The notes beneath the pieces were generated by a model that did no database searches, had not been told where the DNA came from, and saw only the letters and a program-made list of their open reading frames with translations. Both the position numbers and the translations under genes were made by a program. Below are positions 7,163-14,861 of a stretch of DNA of 19,362 nucleotides, piece by piece (within the stretch, counting starts at the first letter, position 1; each line of letters starts with the position of its first letter). Source of the DNA: JAPWJZ01 sp035626855 (lineage in GTDB: Bacteria > Pseudomonadota > Alphaproteobacteria > Micavibrionales > UBA2020); contig DASPMW010000049.1 in assembly GCA_035626855.1 (NCBI GenBank), forward strand, positions 1 to 19,362. Direction: 5' to 3'.

Positions 7163-8092
7163 CTATTCGTCGAACAGCACGGCCACCGTGTTGCCAAAGC
7201 CGAAGCCGCGCTTGCCGATGGCAACAGGCACGCCGTTGCCGGCGGCGACCGCTTCAGCGAGCAGGGTCGGGTCGACCGTCACTTCGCTGCCGGCGACCAT
7301 GCCGATATCCCGCGTGATGGCGCGGGCGAGCGCCGAGCGCGCCGCCGGCTTGCGCTTGCCGCCCATCACTTCGACGAACAGCTCGCGGCCCTTCCAGCCC
7401 AGCTTGTAATCAAGGCTGACGATGGAGACGGGGGTACCGACCGGCACCGAATGGAACAGCGTTTCGATATCTTCCGGATACATGCGCATGCAGCCATGGC
7501 TCGCGCGGCTGCCGATCGAGCGGGGCGCAAGCGTGCCGTGGAAGCGGTAGCCGGGAATCCCGAGGTTCAGCGCATATTTGCCGAGCGGGTTATCCGGACC
7601 GGGCGGAATGAAGTCTGGCAGCGTCGGATCTTCCGCCTTGATCGAATCCGGCACGACCCAGGTCGGGTTTTCGCGCTTGAGGGCGATTTTGGTGTTGGCG
7701 GTGGGCGTTTTCCAGCCGTCCTTGCCGGCCGCGATCGGGAAGGTCATCACGCGGCCCTCCGGCGTGAAGTAATACAGGCGCAGCTCGGTCAGGTTGACGA
7801 CGATACCTTCGCGCTTCGGCGGCAGGGTGTGCAGCGAGGGGATCAGGATGGCGCGGCCGGGGCCGGGTTTCCACGCATTGACGCCGGGGTTGGCCGCCTT
7901 CATCTCGTTGATGCCCATGTCATAGGCGCGTGCGATGTCCCACAGCGTTTCGTCCTTCTGGACGGTATAAACCTTCAGCTCGCCCACCATGTCGCCGCGT
8001 GCGACATACTCGGCAGCCTCAGCCTTTGATGTGGGAAATGCGCCCGAAGCGGACAGGAAAACCAGCGAAACCAGGAAGGCCAAAAGGCGCAT
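7163..8092 (-). CDS. Secreted LysM-YkuD L,D-transpeptidase
   Basis: A 309-residue envelope enzyme. Residues 1-26 are a signal peptide; 41-86 form a LysM peptidoglycan-binding domain (VYTVQKDETLWDIARAYDM…ILIPS); 96-227 form the YkuD catalytic domain with His185 in FHGT and the active-site motif SRASHGCMRM, containing catalytic Cys201 and His199. It should make 3-3 (Dap-Dap) peptidoglycan cross-links or attach proteins to peptidoglycan. A C-terminal tail of about 80 residues after the catalytic domain is Ala-rich and unassigned; similar tails occur in ErfK/YbiS-like proteins. It is divergent from the unknown gene at 8280, and the shared upstream region has a CtrA-type site, which would suit cell-cycle control of wall synthesis. 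Confidence 0.93.
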   Translation of the reverse strand: MRLLAFLVSLVFLSASGAFPTSKAEAAEYVARGDMVGELKVYTVQKDETLWDIARAYDMGINEMKAANPGVNAWKPGPGRAILIPSLHTLPPKREGIVVNLTELRLYYFTPEGRVMTFPIAAGKDGWKTPTANTKIALKRENPTWVVPDSIKAEDPTLPDFIPPGPDNPLGKYALNLGIPGYRFHGTLAPRSIGSRASHGCMRMYPEDIETLFHSVPVGTPVSIVSLDYKLGWKGRELFVEVMGGKRKPAARSALARAITRDIGMVAGSEVTVDPTLLAEAVAAGNGVPVAIGKRGFGFGNTVAVLFDE

Positions 8093-8133
8093 CGAAAGTA
8101 CTCCCCCTTGAATTTTTCAACCCCGCTTATTTG

Positions 8134-8259
8134 AACATGCGAGTCCCTAACCCAACGGCACGAGTCAGAGTCTTGTTTCTCAGTCTCTGTAACCTCTTGT
8201 ATTAACTTATCAAATTTCTCTTAAGAAAGATTTAAGCTCTTTTCCCTAACATGCGAGTC
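8134..8259. repeat. Paired 12-bp direct repeat AACATGCGAGTC
   Basis: AACATGCGAGTC occurs at 8134-8145 and again at 8248-8259, in the same orientation, 114 bp apart, in the 187-bp divergent promoter region. A partial third copy (ACGAGTC) lies near 8160. The flanks also resemble each other (CCCTAAC is next to each copy, on opposite sides). The two copies lie near the two divergent genes, suggesting a binding site for one regulator, but no known regulator matches. Confidence 0.45.
8221..8235. promoter_or_regulatory. CtrA-type binding site TTAA-N7-TTAA
   Basis: The sequence TTAA-GAAAGAT-TTAA is an exact match to the alphaproteobacterial CtrA consensus, and the palindrome extends one base on each side (CTTAA…TTAAG). 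It lies 45 bp upstream of the start at 8280 and 128 bp upstream of the L,D-transpeptidase start on the other strand. The surroundings are AT-rich compared with the rest of the window, as expected for a promoter. The motif is short and AT-rich, so a chance match is possible. Confidence 0.5.
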
Positions 8260-8279
8260 GGGTTTACAAAGGGGTATCC

Positions 8280-8903
8280 ATGGGCAGGTCACTCGCCGAA
8301 TCTTTCAGAGCTGTCGCAATTTACAACGCCACGGGAAAAGAGCCGCCGCTCGCGGATTTCAAGACGCTGGTGGCCGGTCTGCGCGGACCGCAGCGAAAAT
8401 CGCTGTTCCTCCACGACATCCCGAACCAGATTGCGCCCGACTATCCGATGACGCCGGAGGTGAAGGCTGCGATGAAGCTCTTGACCCAGACCCATGCCTC
8501 TGGCTTCAGCCTCACGATTGTCGAAGCCTCGCATAACGGCAAAAAGGTGTATCTGCCCGTCATCGACGACGCTGTCGCGCGCAAGACGCTGGTGATAGGC
8601 CCCGTTCATATCGCGGCCGGCATCGCGGGCCCCGATACCGTCTATGTCGCCGCAAACGATGCAGGTGCCGCCAAGGTCGTGAATGACTTTCTTAAAAGCG
8701 GGGCGACGCTGCGCGGCGAAAAGGGCCTGCTGCACCCGACGCAGGTGAAGGCGCTGATCGCAAACTTTTTCGATGCCGCCGCGCTGATGACCGAGCCGGG
8801 GCCCGGCCGACGCCCGACCTTGGGCGATTTCCTCGTCCCCGTCGCCAAGGGCGAAATGCCGGTCGTCGCCTATAGCATCGCCGTCAAGGCGCCCGCCGCC
8901 TAA
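8280..8903 (+). CDS. Protein of unknown function, 207 residues
   Basis: I do not recognise this family. The start is well supported by AAAGGGG six bases before ATG 8280. The product has no signal peptide or membrane segment and looks like a soluble, mixed alpha/beta cytoplasmic protein: an N-terminal region (MGRSLAESFRAVAIYNATGK), a middle region with SGFSLTIVEASHNGKKVYLPV, then LVIGPVHIAAGIAGPDTVYVAAND, and a helical segment (LHPTQVKALIANFFDAAALM) before a C-terminal strand. It stands alone, divergent from the L,D-transpeptidase gene, with the CtrA-type site and direct repeat in its promoter region. Base and codon use look like the neighbours, so it is likely a real resident gene. Confidence 0.7.
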   Translation: MGRSLAESFRAVAIYNATGKEPPLADFKTLVAGLRGPQRKSLFLHDIPNQIAPDYPMTPEVKAAMKLLTQTHASGFSLTIVEASHNGKKVYLPVIDDAVARKTLVIGPVHIAAGIAGPDTVYVAANDAGAAKVVNDFLKSGATLRGEKGLLHPTQVKALIANFFDAAALMTEPGPGRRPTLGDFLVPVAKGEMPVVAYSIAVKAPAA

Positions 8904-8967
8904 GCCACGGCGCCACGCTAAGACTAGCCCATCCCGCCGGGGTAGCGCTTTACCAAGACATTGATCT

Positions 8968-9003
8968 GGAACGAAAACGCCTGGTTGCGTGTTAACAGGC
9001 GTT
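8968..9003 (+). promoter_or_regulatory. Inverted repeat and GGAAC box upstream of the NRAMP gene
   Basis: AACGCCTG (8976-8983) and CAGGCGTT (8996-9003) form a perfect 8-bp dyad with a 12-nt spacer, about 87 bp before the transporter start. It overlaps GGAAC (8968-8972) followed after 17 bases by TGTT, which resembles a sigma-EcfG promoter with one mismatch in the -10. The dyad may be the operator of a metal-responsive repressor, but it does not match MntR or Mur boxes that I know. Confidence 0.35.
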
Positions 9004-9089
9004 GGCGCATACCCAAAATAACCATAAACTGCTAGACTCGAAGGGTGACGCCCCCCGTGATGACCCGGATTTGGAAAGTAATTCAAGCT

Positions 9090-10424
9090 ATGACCACGCC
9101 GCCGACAGCCACTGCCCATGCCGCCACCGCCGAGCCAAGCCTGGGCGCGGCACATGCCAGCATCGCGGTGCCGCGCGGCAAATCCTGGCTGCGCAGCTTC
9201 CTTGCGTTCTCCGGTCCCGGCTATCTCGTCTCCGTCGGCTATATGGATCCAGGCAACTGGGCGACCTCGCTCTCGGGCGGCTCGCAGTTCGGCTATACGC
9301 TGTTGTCCGTCATCCTGCTTTCCAACATCATGGCAATCGTGCTGCAATCGCTCTGCGCGCGGCTTGGCATCGCCACGGGGCGCGACCTTGCGCAGGCCTG
9401 CCGCGATTATTACAGCAAGCCGGTCTCGATGGCGCTCTGGCTCATCTGCGAACTTGCGATCATCGCCTGCGACCTCGCCGAAGTCATCGGTACCGCGATC
9501 GCGCTCAAGCTGCTGTTCGGGATCCCGATGATGCTGGGGGCGGTCATTACCGCGCTCGACGTATTCCTGCTGCTCACCTTGATGAATAGGGGTTTCCGCT
9601 GGCTCGAGGCCTTCGTCATCTCGCTGCTGGTCGTTATCTTCAGCTGTTTCATCATCGAAATCGCGCTGGCGCAACCGGCCGTCTCTGCCATCCTTGGCGG
9701 GTTCTTCCTGCCGTCGAAGGACATCGTGACCAACCCCGCGATGCTTTACATCGCGATCGGCATCATCGGCGCGACGGTCATGCCGCATAACCTCTACCTC
9801 CATTCCTCCCTTGTCCAGACGCGCAATTTTGACCGGACGGAAGAGGGCAAGAAATATGCGCTGAAGTGGGCGACGATCGATTCGACGCTTGCGCTGATGC
9901 TCGCGCTGTTCGTCAATGCCAGCATCCTGATCGTCGCGGCCAGCGTCTTCCACGCGACCGGCAAGGGCGAGGTCGCCGGCATCGAGCACGCCTATGAACT
10001 GCTTGCCCCCGCGCTTGGCGTGGCCATGGCCTCCACCTTGTTCGCGGTCGCTTTGCTGGCCTCGGGGTTCAACTCGACCGTTACGGCGACGCTGGCGGGC
10101 CAGATCGTCATGGAGGGTTTCCTGCATATCAAGCTGAAGCCTTGGATCCGCCGCCTCACCACCCGCGCGCTCGCGATCCTGCCGGTCATTTTCGTGATTG
10201 GCTATTACGGCGAGCAGGAGACCGGCAAGCTGCTTGTCCTCAGCCAGGTCGTGCTGTCCATGCAGCTGCCCTTTGCCGTCATCCCGCTCATCACCTTCGT
10301 CAGCAACAAGGCGAAGATGGGCAAGCTCGTGATATCCCGGGGCTTGGCCGTCGCCTGCTGGCTGATCGCGGGCATCATTGTTGCCCTCAACGTCAAGCTG
10401 CTCGCCGATACGCTACTTGGCTGA
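9090..10424 (+). CDS. mntH: NRAMP-family divalent metal transporter (MntH-like)
   Basis: A 444-residue polytopic inner-membrane protein that imports Mn(II) or Fe(II) with protons. The two metal-binding motifs of the family are intact: YMDPGNWAT in TM1 (Asp53, Asn56) and MPHNLYLHSSLVQT in TM6 (Met231, His233). GTG 9045 and ATG 9060 are possible earlier starts in frame; I prefer ATG 9090 because GGAAAG precedes it at 11 bases and it gives a cytoplasmic tail of ordinary length. The N-terminal tail is Ala/Thr-rich and poorly conserved, so the start is uncertain. The gene is single, ends in a strong terminator, and has an inverted repeat in the upstream region. Confidence 0.93.
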   Translation: MTTPPTATAHAATAEPSLGAAHASIAVPRGKSWLRSFLAFSGPGYLVSVGYMDPGNWATSLSGGSQFGYTLLSVILLSNIMAIVLQSLCARLGIATGRDLAQACRDYYSKPVSMALWLICELAIIACDLAEVIGTAIALKLLFGIPMMLGAVITALDVFLLLTLMNRGFRWLEAFVISLLVVIFSCFIIEIALAQPAVSAILGGFFLPSKDIVTNPAMLYIAIGIIGATVMPHNLYLHSSLVQTRNFDRTEEGKKYALKWATIDSTLALMLALFVNASILIVAASVFHATGKGEVAGIEHAYELLAPALGVAMASTLFAVALLASGFNSTVTATLAGQIVMEGFLHIKLKPWIRRLTTRALAILPVIFVIGYYGEQETGKLLVLSQVVLSMQLPFAVIPLITFVSNKAKMGKLVISRGLAVACWLIAGIIVALNVKLLADTLLG

Positions 10425-10438
10425 TTAAGGCGCATGAA

Positions 10439-10476
10439 AAAAGCGCGGGAGACGTAGAACGTCATCCCGCGCTTTT
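10439..10476. terminator. Bidirectional terminator after mntH
   Basis: The arms AAAAGCGCGGGA (10439-10450) and TCCCGCGCTTTT (10465-10476) pair perfectly, extended by GACGT (10451-10455) with ACGTC (10459-10463). A-runs on the left and T-runs on the right make it work in both directions, serving mntH on + and the small membrane-protein gene on -. A second GC hairpin, CGGGGC-AA-GCCCCG followed by AAAAA, lies at 10482-10500. Confidence 0.88.
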
Positions 10477-10504
10477 CATTTCGGGGCAAGCCCCGAAAAA
10501 TCAA

Positions 10505-10699
10505 TTAGCGACGATCAACATCGACCTTCAGGTCGACGGGGTTCGACACTGCGTCCGAGGTTTTCTCGATCGCGACGCTTGCGCCGCTGCGGCCATCATG
10601 GTCGCCGCCGAAGTACATATAGCCCATTACGCCGACCGCGATTACGAGCGCGCCGACGATGAAGTACAGGCCGCCGTTGTTTTCAGTGTTGTTTGACAT
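10505..10699 (-). CDS. Small single-pass membrane protein of unknown function
   Basis: A 64-residue protein: a polar N-terminus (MSNNTENNGG), one hydrophobic segment at about 11-30 (LYFIVGALVIAVGVMGYMYF), then a Gly/Asp-rich turn GGDHDGRSG and a polar tail ending DLKVDVDRR. The likely topology has the tail in the periplasm. The start is firm: AAGGAG lies 8 bases before the ATG. It follows the PdeM gene by 53 bp on the same strand and precedes the bidirectional terminator, so it may be the last cistron of the helicase-pdeM transcript or have its own promoter. I recall similar short membrane proteins in alphaproteobacteria, none with an assigned function. Confidence 0.75.
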   Translation of the reverse strand: MSNNTENNGGLYFIVGALVIAVGVMGYMYFGGDHDGRSGASVAIEKTSDAVSNPVDLKVDVDRR

Positions 10700-10752
10700 G
10701 TCATGTGCTCCTTTATTAACAATTGTCGGCTTGCCAAAGCACCAGACCGCTC

Positions 10753-11415
10753 TTAGTTCCCCAGCAATGCGCCGGAAAAACTGTAAATTCGAGCAGATCC
10801 AAGCACATGCACCCTATATTCCGCCCTGAACAGCTGACGTAGGGCAGGATCCGTGACTGTCAGGCCCCCGGCATAGGCGCCGAATGCCGGCATCACGAGC
10901 CGCTGGCCATCCTCCACGAAGCAGGGCCGCTCCAGCCGTCCGCCCTTGTGGCTGATCGGCGCCTTGGGGTGGTAATGGCCGCTCACCTCGAAAATTTCCG
11001 GCGCCTCCGCCGCCTCGTGGCGGAACAGGAGTCCGTCCTGCGCATGCTCGAGGCAAGGCCGGAACCCCTCCGGCGCGAAATCGCCGTCATGGTTGCCGCG
11101 CACCCAGACGCAGTCGAGCGCGGCCAGCTGCGCCAGCAGCGCGCGCGTCGCGGGCGCGAGCCGCTCATGCGCTGTCTTGTCGTGGAAGCTGTCGCCGAGG
11201 AAGATCACGCGGCGGATCTGGTGCTGCGCCAGCGCCCCGAGCAGTTTTTCCAGCGTGGCCTGACTGTCATAGGGCGGCAGGTAATAGCCGCGCCGCGCGA
11301 AGTGGGAGCCTTTTTCAAGGTGGAGGTCGGAGACAATGGCGGTATGGGAGGCCGGCAGGACCGCCAGCCCCGAATGGTGCAGGGTGATATCGATGCCGCC
11401 GAACCTGATCTTCAC
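10753..11415 (-). CDS. pdeM: Ligase-associated metallophosphoesterase PdeM
   Basis: A 220-residue calcineurin-like phosphoesterase with all metal-binding motifs: SDLHLEKG (Asp30, His32), FLGDSFHD (Asp75), RGNHDGD (Asn108, His109), and SGHYHPK (His147/His149). Relatives are annotated as the ligase-associated DNA damage response endonuclease, and the Pseudomonas putida member of the equivalent cluster is a Mn-dependent DNA nuclease. The start is GTG at 11415, overlapping the helicase stop as GTGA, so translation is coupled to the helicase. It should process DNA ends with the other members of the cluster. Confidence 0.92.
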   Translation of the reverse strand: MKIRFGGIDITLHHSGLAVLPASHTAIVSDLHLEKGSHFARRGYYLPPYDSQATLEKLLGALAQHQIRRVIFLGDSFHDKTAHERLAPATRALLAQLAALDCVWVRGNHDGDFAPEGFRPCLEHAQDGLLFRHEAAEAPEIFEVSGHYHPKAPISHKGGRLERPCFVEDGQRLVMPAFGAYAGGLTVTDPALRQLFRAEYRVHVLGSARIYSFSGALLGN

Positions 11416-13856
11416 GGCGACTCCTTCAGCCCGACCTCGGCCAGGAGCGTTTGTTCGAAATCCTCGAGGTAGTATTCCGCCCGCTCTTTCCGCGGCGCGC
11501 TCTCGCGGGCGATGTCGAGGATCAGCGGCACGGACAGGGGGGAAACGCGGTCAAGCTCGCGCACCACGACCTTGCCCTGCATCTCGACGAGCATTTCGGA
11601 CAGGCGCCCGGTATCGATCAGCCCGCCCGTCGCGTCCTGCCGCGCTGCGCGCAGCAGGATATGGTCGCGCTCGTATTTATACAGCACGTCATAGATCAGG
11701 TCCGAACTGAAGGTCATCTGCCGCCCGGTCTTGGTCTCGCCGGGATGGCGGCGCTCGATGATGCCGGCAACGACGGCGGATTCACGGAAGGTGCGCTTTA
11801 ACAGGGGGGTATCTTCCAGCCAGTGATGCAGCTCCTCGCCCAGCAGGTCGACCGATAGCAGATCTTCTACCTGCTCGGGCGGACGCAGGGACCAGATGAC
11901 GAGCGCGTAATCGCTGGCAACGAAGCCGAGCGGCTTGTCGCCGCGCCGCGCCATGCGCCGCATCAATAGGAAGCCGAGCGTCTGGTGCGCGTTGCGTCCC
12001 GCGAAGGGATAGATGACGGTGTAATATTTGCCTGCGCGCGGAAAAACCTCGACCAGCAGCCGGTCGGGAGAGGGAAGGAGGGAGCGCTCCTCCTGCAGCT
12101 CCAGCCATTCGGCGACGTTGGGCGGCAGTTTCTTCCAGTGCTGTGGCTTTTCCAGCAGTTCGCGCACGCGCAAGGATAAATGCGTGCTCATCGGCAGCTT
12201 GCCGCCGTCATAGCTCGGGATCTTGGGCGCGTCGGCGGTGGTGCGCGATACCATCACCGTTGCATCGCGCAGCCCGTCGAATTTCACCACCTCGCCCGCA
12301 AACAGGAAGCTGTCGCCCGGCGTCAGGTGGTTGATGAAAAACTCCTCGATCTGGCCGAGGTATTGGCGCCCGCGCTTGACCTTCAGCATCGGTGCTTCGA
12401 CGATCGTGCCGATATTCATGCGGTACTGGCGCGCGACGCCGGGATTGGCCAGCGCATAGCTGCCGTCGTCCTGCTTCACCAGCCGCTTGAACCGCTCATA
12501 GGCCTTCAGCACATAGCCGCCATCGACGACCAGTTGCAGCGCTGCGTCAAAGTCCTTGTAGGGCAGGTTGCGATAGGGCCATGCGGTTTTAATCTCCGCA
12601 TAAAGTTCTTCGGGCTGGAACGGGGCGGAACAGGCGGAGCCGAAAATATGCTGGGCCAGCACGTCAAGTCCGCCGGTGCGCGCGGGCGTGCCGTCCAGTT
12701 CCTGCCGCTCGATCGCTTCAATCGCCGCCTCGCATTCAACGCATTCGAAGCGGTTGGTCGGCACCAGCAGCGCGCGGCTGGGCTCGTTCAGCCGGTGGTT
12801 CGACCGGCCGACGCGCTGCAACAACCGGCTGATCCCCTTCGGCGCGCCGATCTGCACGACGAGGTTTACTTCCGCCCAGTCGATGCCAAGGTCAAGTGAA
12901 GAGGTCGCGACGACGCAGTCCAGCCCGCCATTCGCCATGCTGGCTTCCACCTTGCGGCGCAGTTCCGGCTCCAGTGATCCGTGATGCAGGCCGATTTTCA
13001 GGTTCTTGTCGTTCATGCGCCAGAGGTTCTGGAAGATCAGTTCCGCCTGCGCGCGGGTGTTGACGAAGACGATGCTCATGCGGCTCTGCGTCAGTTCGGC
13101 ATAGACTTCCTTCATGGCATAAAGCGCCATATGCCCCGCCCAGGGGATATGCGCCGCCGATTTCAGGATGCGGATATCGGGGGTCTTGCGCACCGGCGCC
13201 TTCACGATCACGCCCTGCGGCCCGCACAGCCAGTCGCGCGCGAGCTCGGGGTCGGGAATGGTGGCCGACAGGCCGATAAATTGCGCCTTGGGCGCGAGTT
13301 TTCGCAGGCGCGCGAGACCGAGCGACATCAGGTCGCCCCGCTTGGAGCCCATCAGCGCATGGAGCTCGTCGATGATGATGAAACGCAGGTTTTTGAAATA
13401 TTCCGCCGCGTTGTCATACGAAATCAGCAGTGCCAGCGATTCCGGCGTGGTCATCAGCATCGCGGGCGGCTTGGTCTTCTGCCGCGCGCGCTTGGACGAC
13501 GGCGTGTCTCCCGTGCGTGTTTCAAAGGTGATCGGCAGGCCCAGCTCCTCGATCGGCTTGCCGATGCTGCGATGGACGTCGACGGTCAGCGCCTTCAGCG
13601 GCGAGATGTAGAGTGTATGCAGCCCCTCGCGCTTTTCCGTCGCCAGCAATTCCGAGAAGGCGGGCAGGAAGCCGGAAAGGGTTTTTCCCGCACCCGTCGG
13701 CGCGCAAAGCAACACATCGCTTCCGGCTTTCGCGGCCTTGAAAACAGCGAGCTGGTGCGGGAACCAGTCCCAGCCTTTTGCCTTCAGCCAGCCGGTGAGC
13801 GCGGCGGGGGGAACGGTTTTGGCTTCCCTCTTGTTTTTCAAGGGGATTGGAGCCAT
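11412..13856 (-). CDS. Ligase-associated DEXH-box helicase (Lhr-Core type)
   Basis: A DNA helicase of superfamily 2, 814 residues from ATG 13856. Motifs in order: the Q-like FPHQ (32-35), Walker A APTGAGKT (52-59), TTPESL (136-141), DELH box (163-166), SAT (197-199), HHGSLEPELR (291-300), ATSSLDLGIDW (317-327) and QRVGRSNHR (347-355), followed by the winged-helix and Lhr-specific C-terminal parts. It translocates 3'-5' on single-stranded DNA and unwinds duplexes in repair. The frame is open to 13985, and ATG 13883 (MTQQLHESQ) follows AAAGG very closely. I chose 13856 because the family rarely carries the longer tail, and it leaves 9 bp to the divergent exonuclease. With 13883 the two genes would overlap head-to-head by 18 bp. 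Confidence 0.92.
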   Translation of the reverse strand: MAPIPLKNKREAKTVPPAALTGWLKAKGWDWFPHQLAVFKAAKAGSDVLLCAPTGAGKTLSGFLPAFSELLATEKREGLHTLYISPLKALTVDVHRSIGKPIEELGLPITFETRTGDTPSSKRARQKTKPPAMLMTTPESLALLISYDNAAEYFKNLRFIIIDELHALMGSKRGDLMSLGLARLRKLAPKAQFIGLSATIPDPELARDWLCGPQGVIVKAPVRKTPDIRILKSAAHIPWAGHMALYAMKEVYAELTQSRMSIVFVNTRAQAELIFQNLWRMNDKNLKIGLHHGSLEPELRRKVEASMANGGLDCVVATSSLDLGIDWAEVNLVVQIGAPKGISRLLQRVGRSNHRLNEPSRALLVPTNRFECVECEAAIEAIERQELDGTPARTGGLDVLAQHIFGSACSAPFQPEELYAEIKTAWPYRNLPYKDFDAALQLVVDGGYVLKAYERFKRLVKQDDGSYALANPGVARQYRMNIGTIVEAPMLKVKRGRQYLGQIEEFFINHLTPGDSFLFAGEVVKFDGLRDATVMVSRTTADAPKIPSYDGGKLPMSTHLSLRVRELLEKPQHWKKLPPNVAEWLELQEERSLLPSPDRLLVEVFPRAGKYYTVIYPFAGRNAHQTLGFLLMRRMARRGDKPLGFVASDYALVIWSLRPPEQVEDLLSVDLLGEELHHWLEDTPLLKRTFRESAVVAGIIERRHPGETKTGRQMTFSSDLIYDVLYKYERDHILLRAARQDATGGLIDTGRLSEMLVEMQGKVVVRELDRVSPLSVPLILDIARESAPRKERAEYYLEDFEQTLLAEVGLKESP

Positions 13857-13865
13857 TTGAGATTC

Positions 13866-14861
13866 ATGCAGCTGCTGCGTCATGACCTTTATATAGAGCC
13901 GCTTCGCGCCTATATCGACCCTCCCGAACCGGTCGATCGCGCGCTTATTACCCATGCCCATGGCGACCACGCGCGGGGCGGTCACGGCAGCGTCCTTGCG
14001 ACCGCGGAAACCATCGGGCTCATGAAATTACGCTATGGCGAAGACGCGGCGAAAAACTGGCAGGTCGTGGCCTATGGCGAGCCGGCGCGCATGGATGGCG
14101 TCACCGTCACCTTTTACCCCGCGGGCCATATCCTCGGCTCCGCGCAGATCCTCCTCGAAACACCGCAGAAGCGCATCGTCGTTTCCGGCGATTACAAGCG
14201 GGTGCCCGACCCGAAAATCCCCGCCTTCACGCCTGTCCCCTGCGATATTTTCGTGACGGAGGCGACCTTCGGCTTGCCCGTCTTCCAGCACCCCGACCCG
14301 CTTTCCGAAGCCAAAAAACTGATCCGCTCGATCGGGGCCTTCCCGAACCAGAGCCACCTGATCGCCGTCTACGCGCTCGGCAAGGCGCAACGGTTGATCG
14401 GGCTGTTGCGGCAGGCGGGCTATGACGCGCCGATCTACCTGCATGGCGCGATGGTCAATATGTGCAATTTTTACCAATCAATGGGCATCGACCTCGGCGA
14501 GTTGCGCAAGGCGACCGACATGCCGAAGGGATCGCTCGCAGGCTGCCTCGTGCTCGCCCCGCCCTCCGCGCTGAAAGAGGTTTGGTCGCGCCGCCTGACC
14601 GAGCCGATTACGGGCATGGCGTCGGGCTGGATGACGGTCAAGCAGCGCGTGAAGCAAAAGGGCGTCGAGCTGCCGCTCGTCATCTCCGACCATGCCGACT
14701 GGAACGAGCTCACGCAGACCATTGCCGATACCGGCGCGCCCGAAGTCTGGGTGACGCACGGGCGTGAAGACGGCCTGGTCTACTGGTGCCAGCAGAACGG
14801 CATCAAGGCCGCGCCGCTCCACCTGCAGGGCCGCGAGGACGAGGAAGGGGAAACAGCATGA
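13866..14861 (+). CDS. Ligase-associated DNA exonuclease (MBL fold, beta-CASP)
   Basis: A 331-residue metallo-beta-lactamase-fold nuclease. The metal-binding HxHxDH motif is at 30-35 (HAHGDH), followed by PAGHILGSAQI (motif 3 region), SGDYKR (motif 4 region), VTEATFGLP, ISDHADWNEL and VWVTHGRED in the C-terminal beta-CASP/RNase J-like part. The N-terminus, with LYIEPLRAYIDPPEPVDRALIT, is as in other members. The frame is open far upstream, but that is the opposite strand of the helicase gene and unlike any homologue. The stop overlaps the ligase ATG as ATGA. It should trim DNA ends before ligation. The ribosome-binding site is weak (GGAG, 13 bases upstream). Confidence 0.92.
   Translation: MQLLRHDLYIEPLRAYIDPPEPVDRALITHAHGDHARGGHGSVLATAETIGLMKLRYGEDAAKNWQVVAYGEPARMDGVTVTFYPAGHILGSAQILLETPQKRIVVSGDYKRVPDPKIPAFTPVPCDIFVTEATFGLPVFQHPDPLSEAKKLIRSIGAFPNQSHLIAVYALGKAQRLIGLLRQAGYDAPIYLHGAMVNMCNFYQSMGIDLGELRKATDMPKGSLAGCLVLAPPSALKEVWSRRLTEPITGMASGWMTVKQRVKQKGVELPLVISDHADWNELTQTIADTGAPEVWVTHGREDGLVYWCQQNGIKAAPLHLQGREDEEGETA

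Noticed and set aside
8904..9089. Manganese riboswitch (yybP-ykoY type) before mntH
   Set aside because: I could not find the conserved loop pattern of that riboswitch; only a simple inverted repeat is visible.
8289..10127. Very long reverse-strand reading frame (612 codons) opposite the unknown gene and mntH
   Set aside because: It lies antisense to two well-supported genes, has the Arg/Asp/His-rich composition typical of an out-of-frame reading of GC-rich coding DNA, and spans their intergenic region without a domain.
12981..13865. N-terminal extension of the exonuclease frame upstream of 13866
   Set aside because: It is the complement of the helicase gene with shadow-like composition; homologues start at the equivalent of MQLLRHDLYI.
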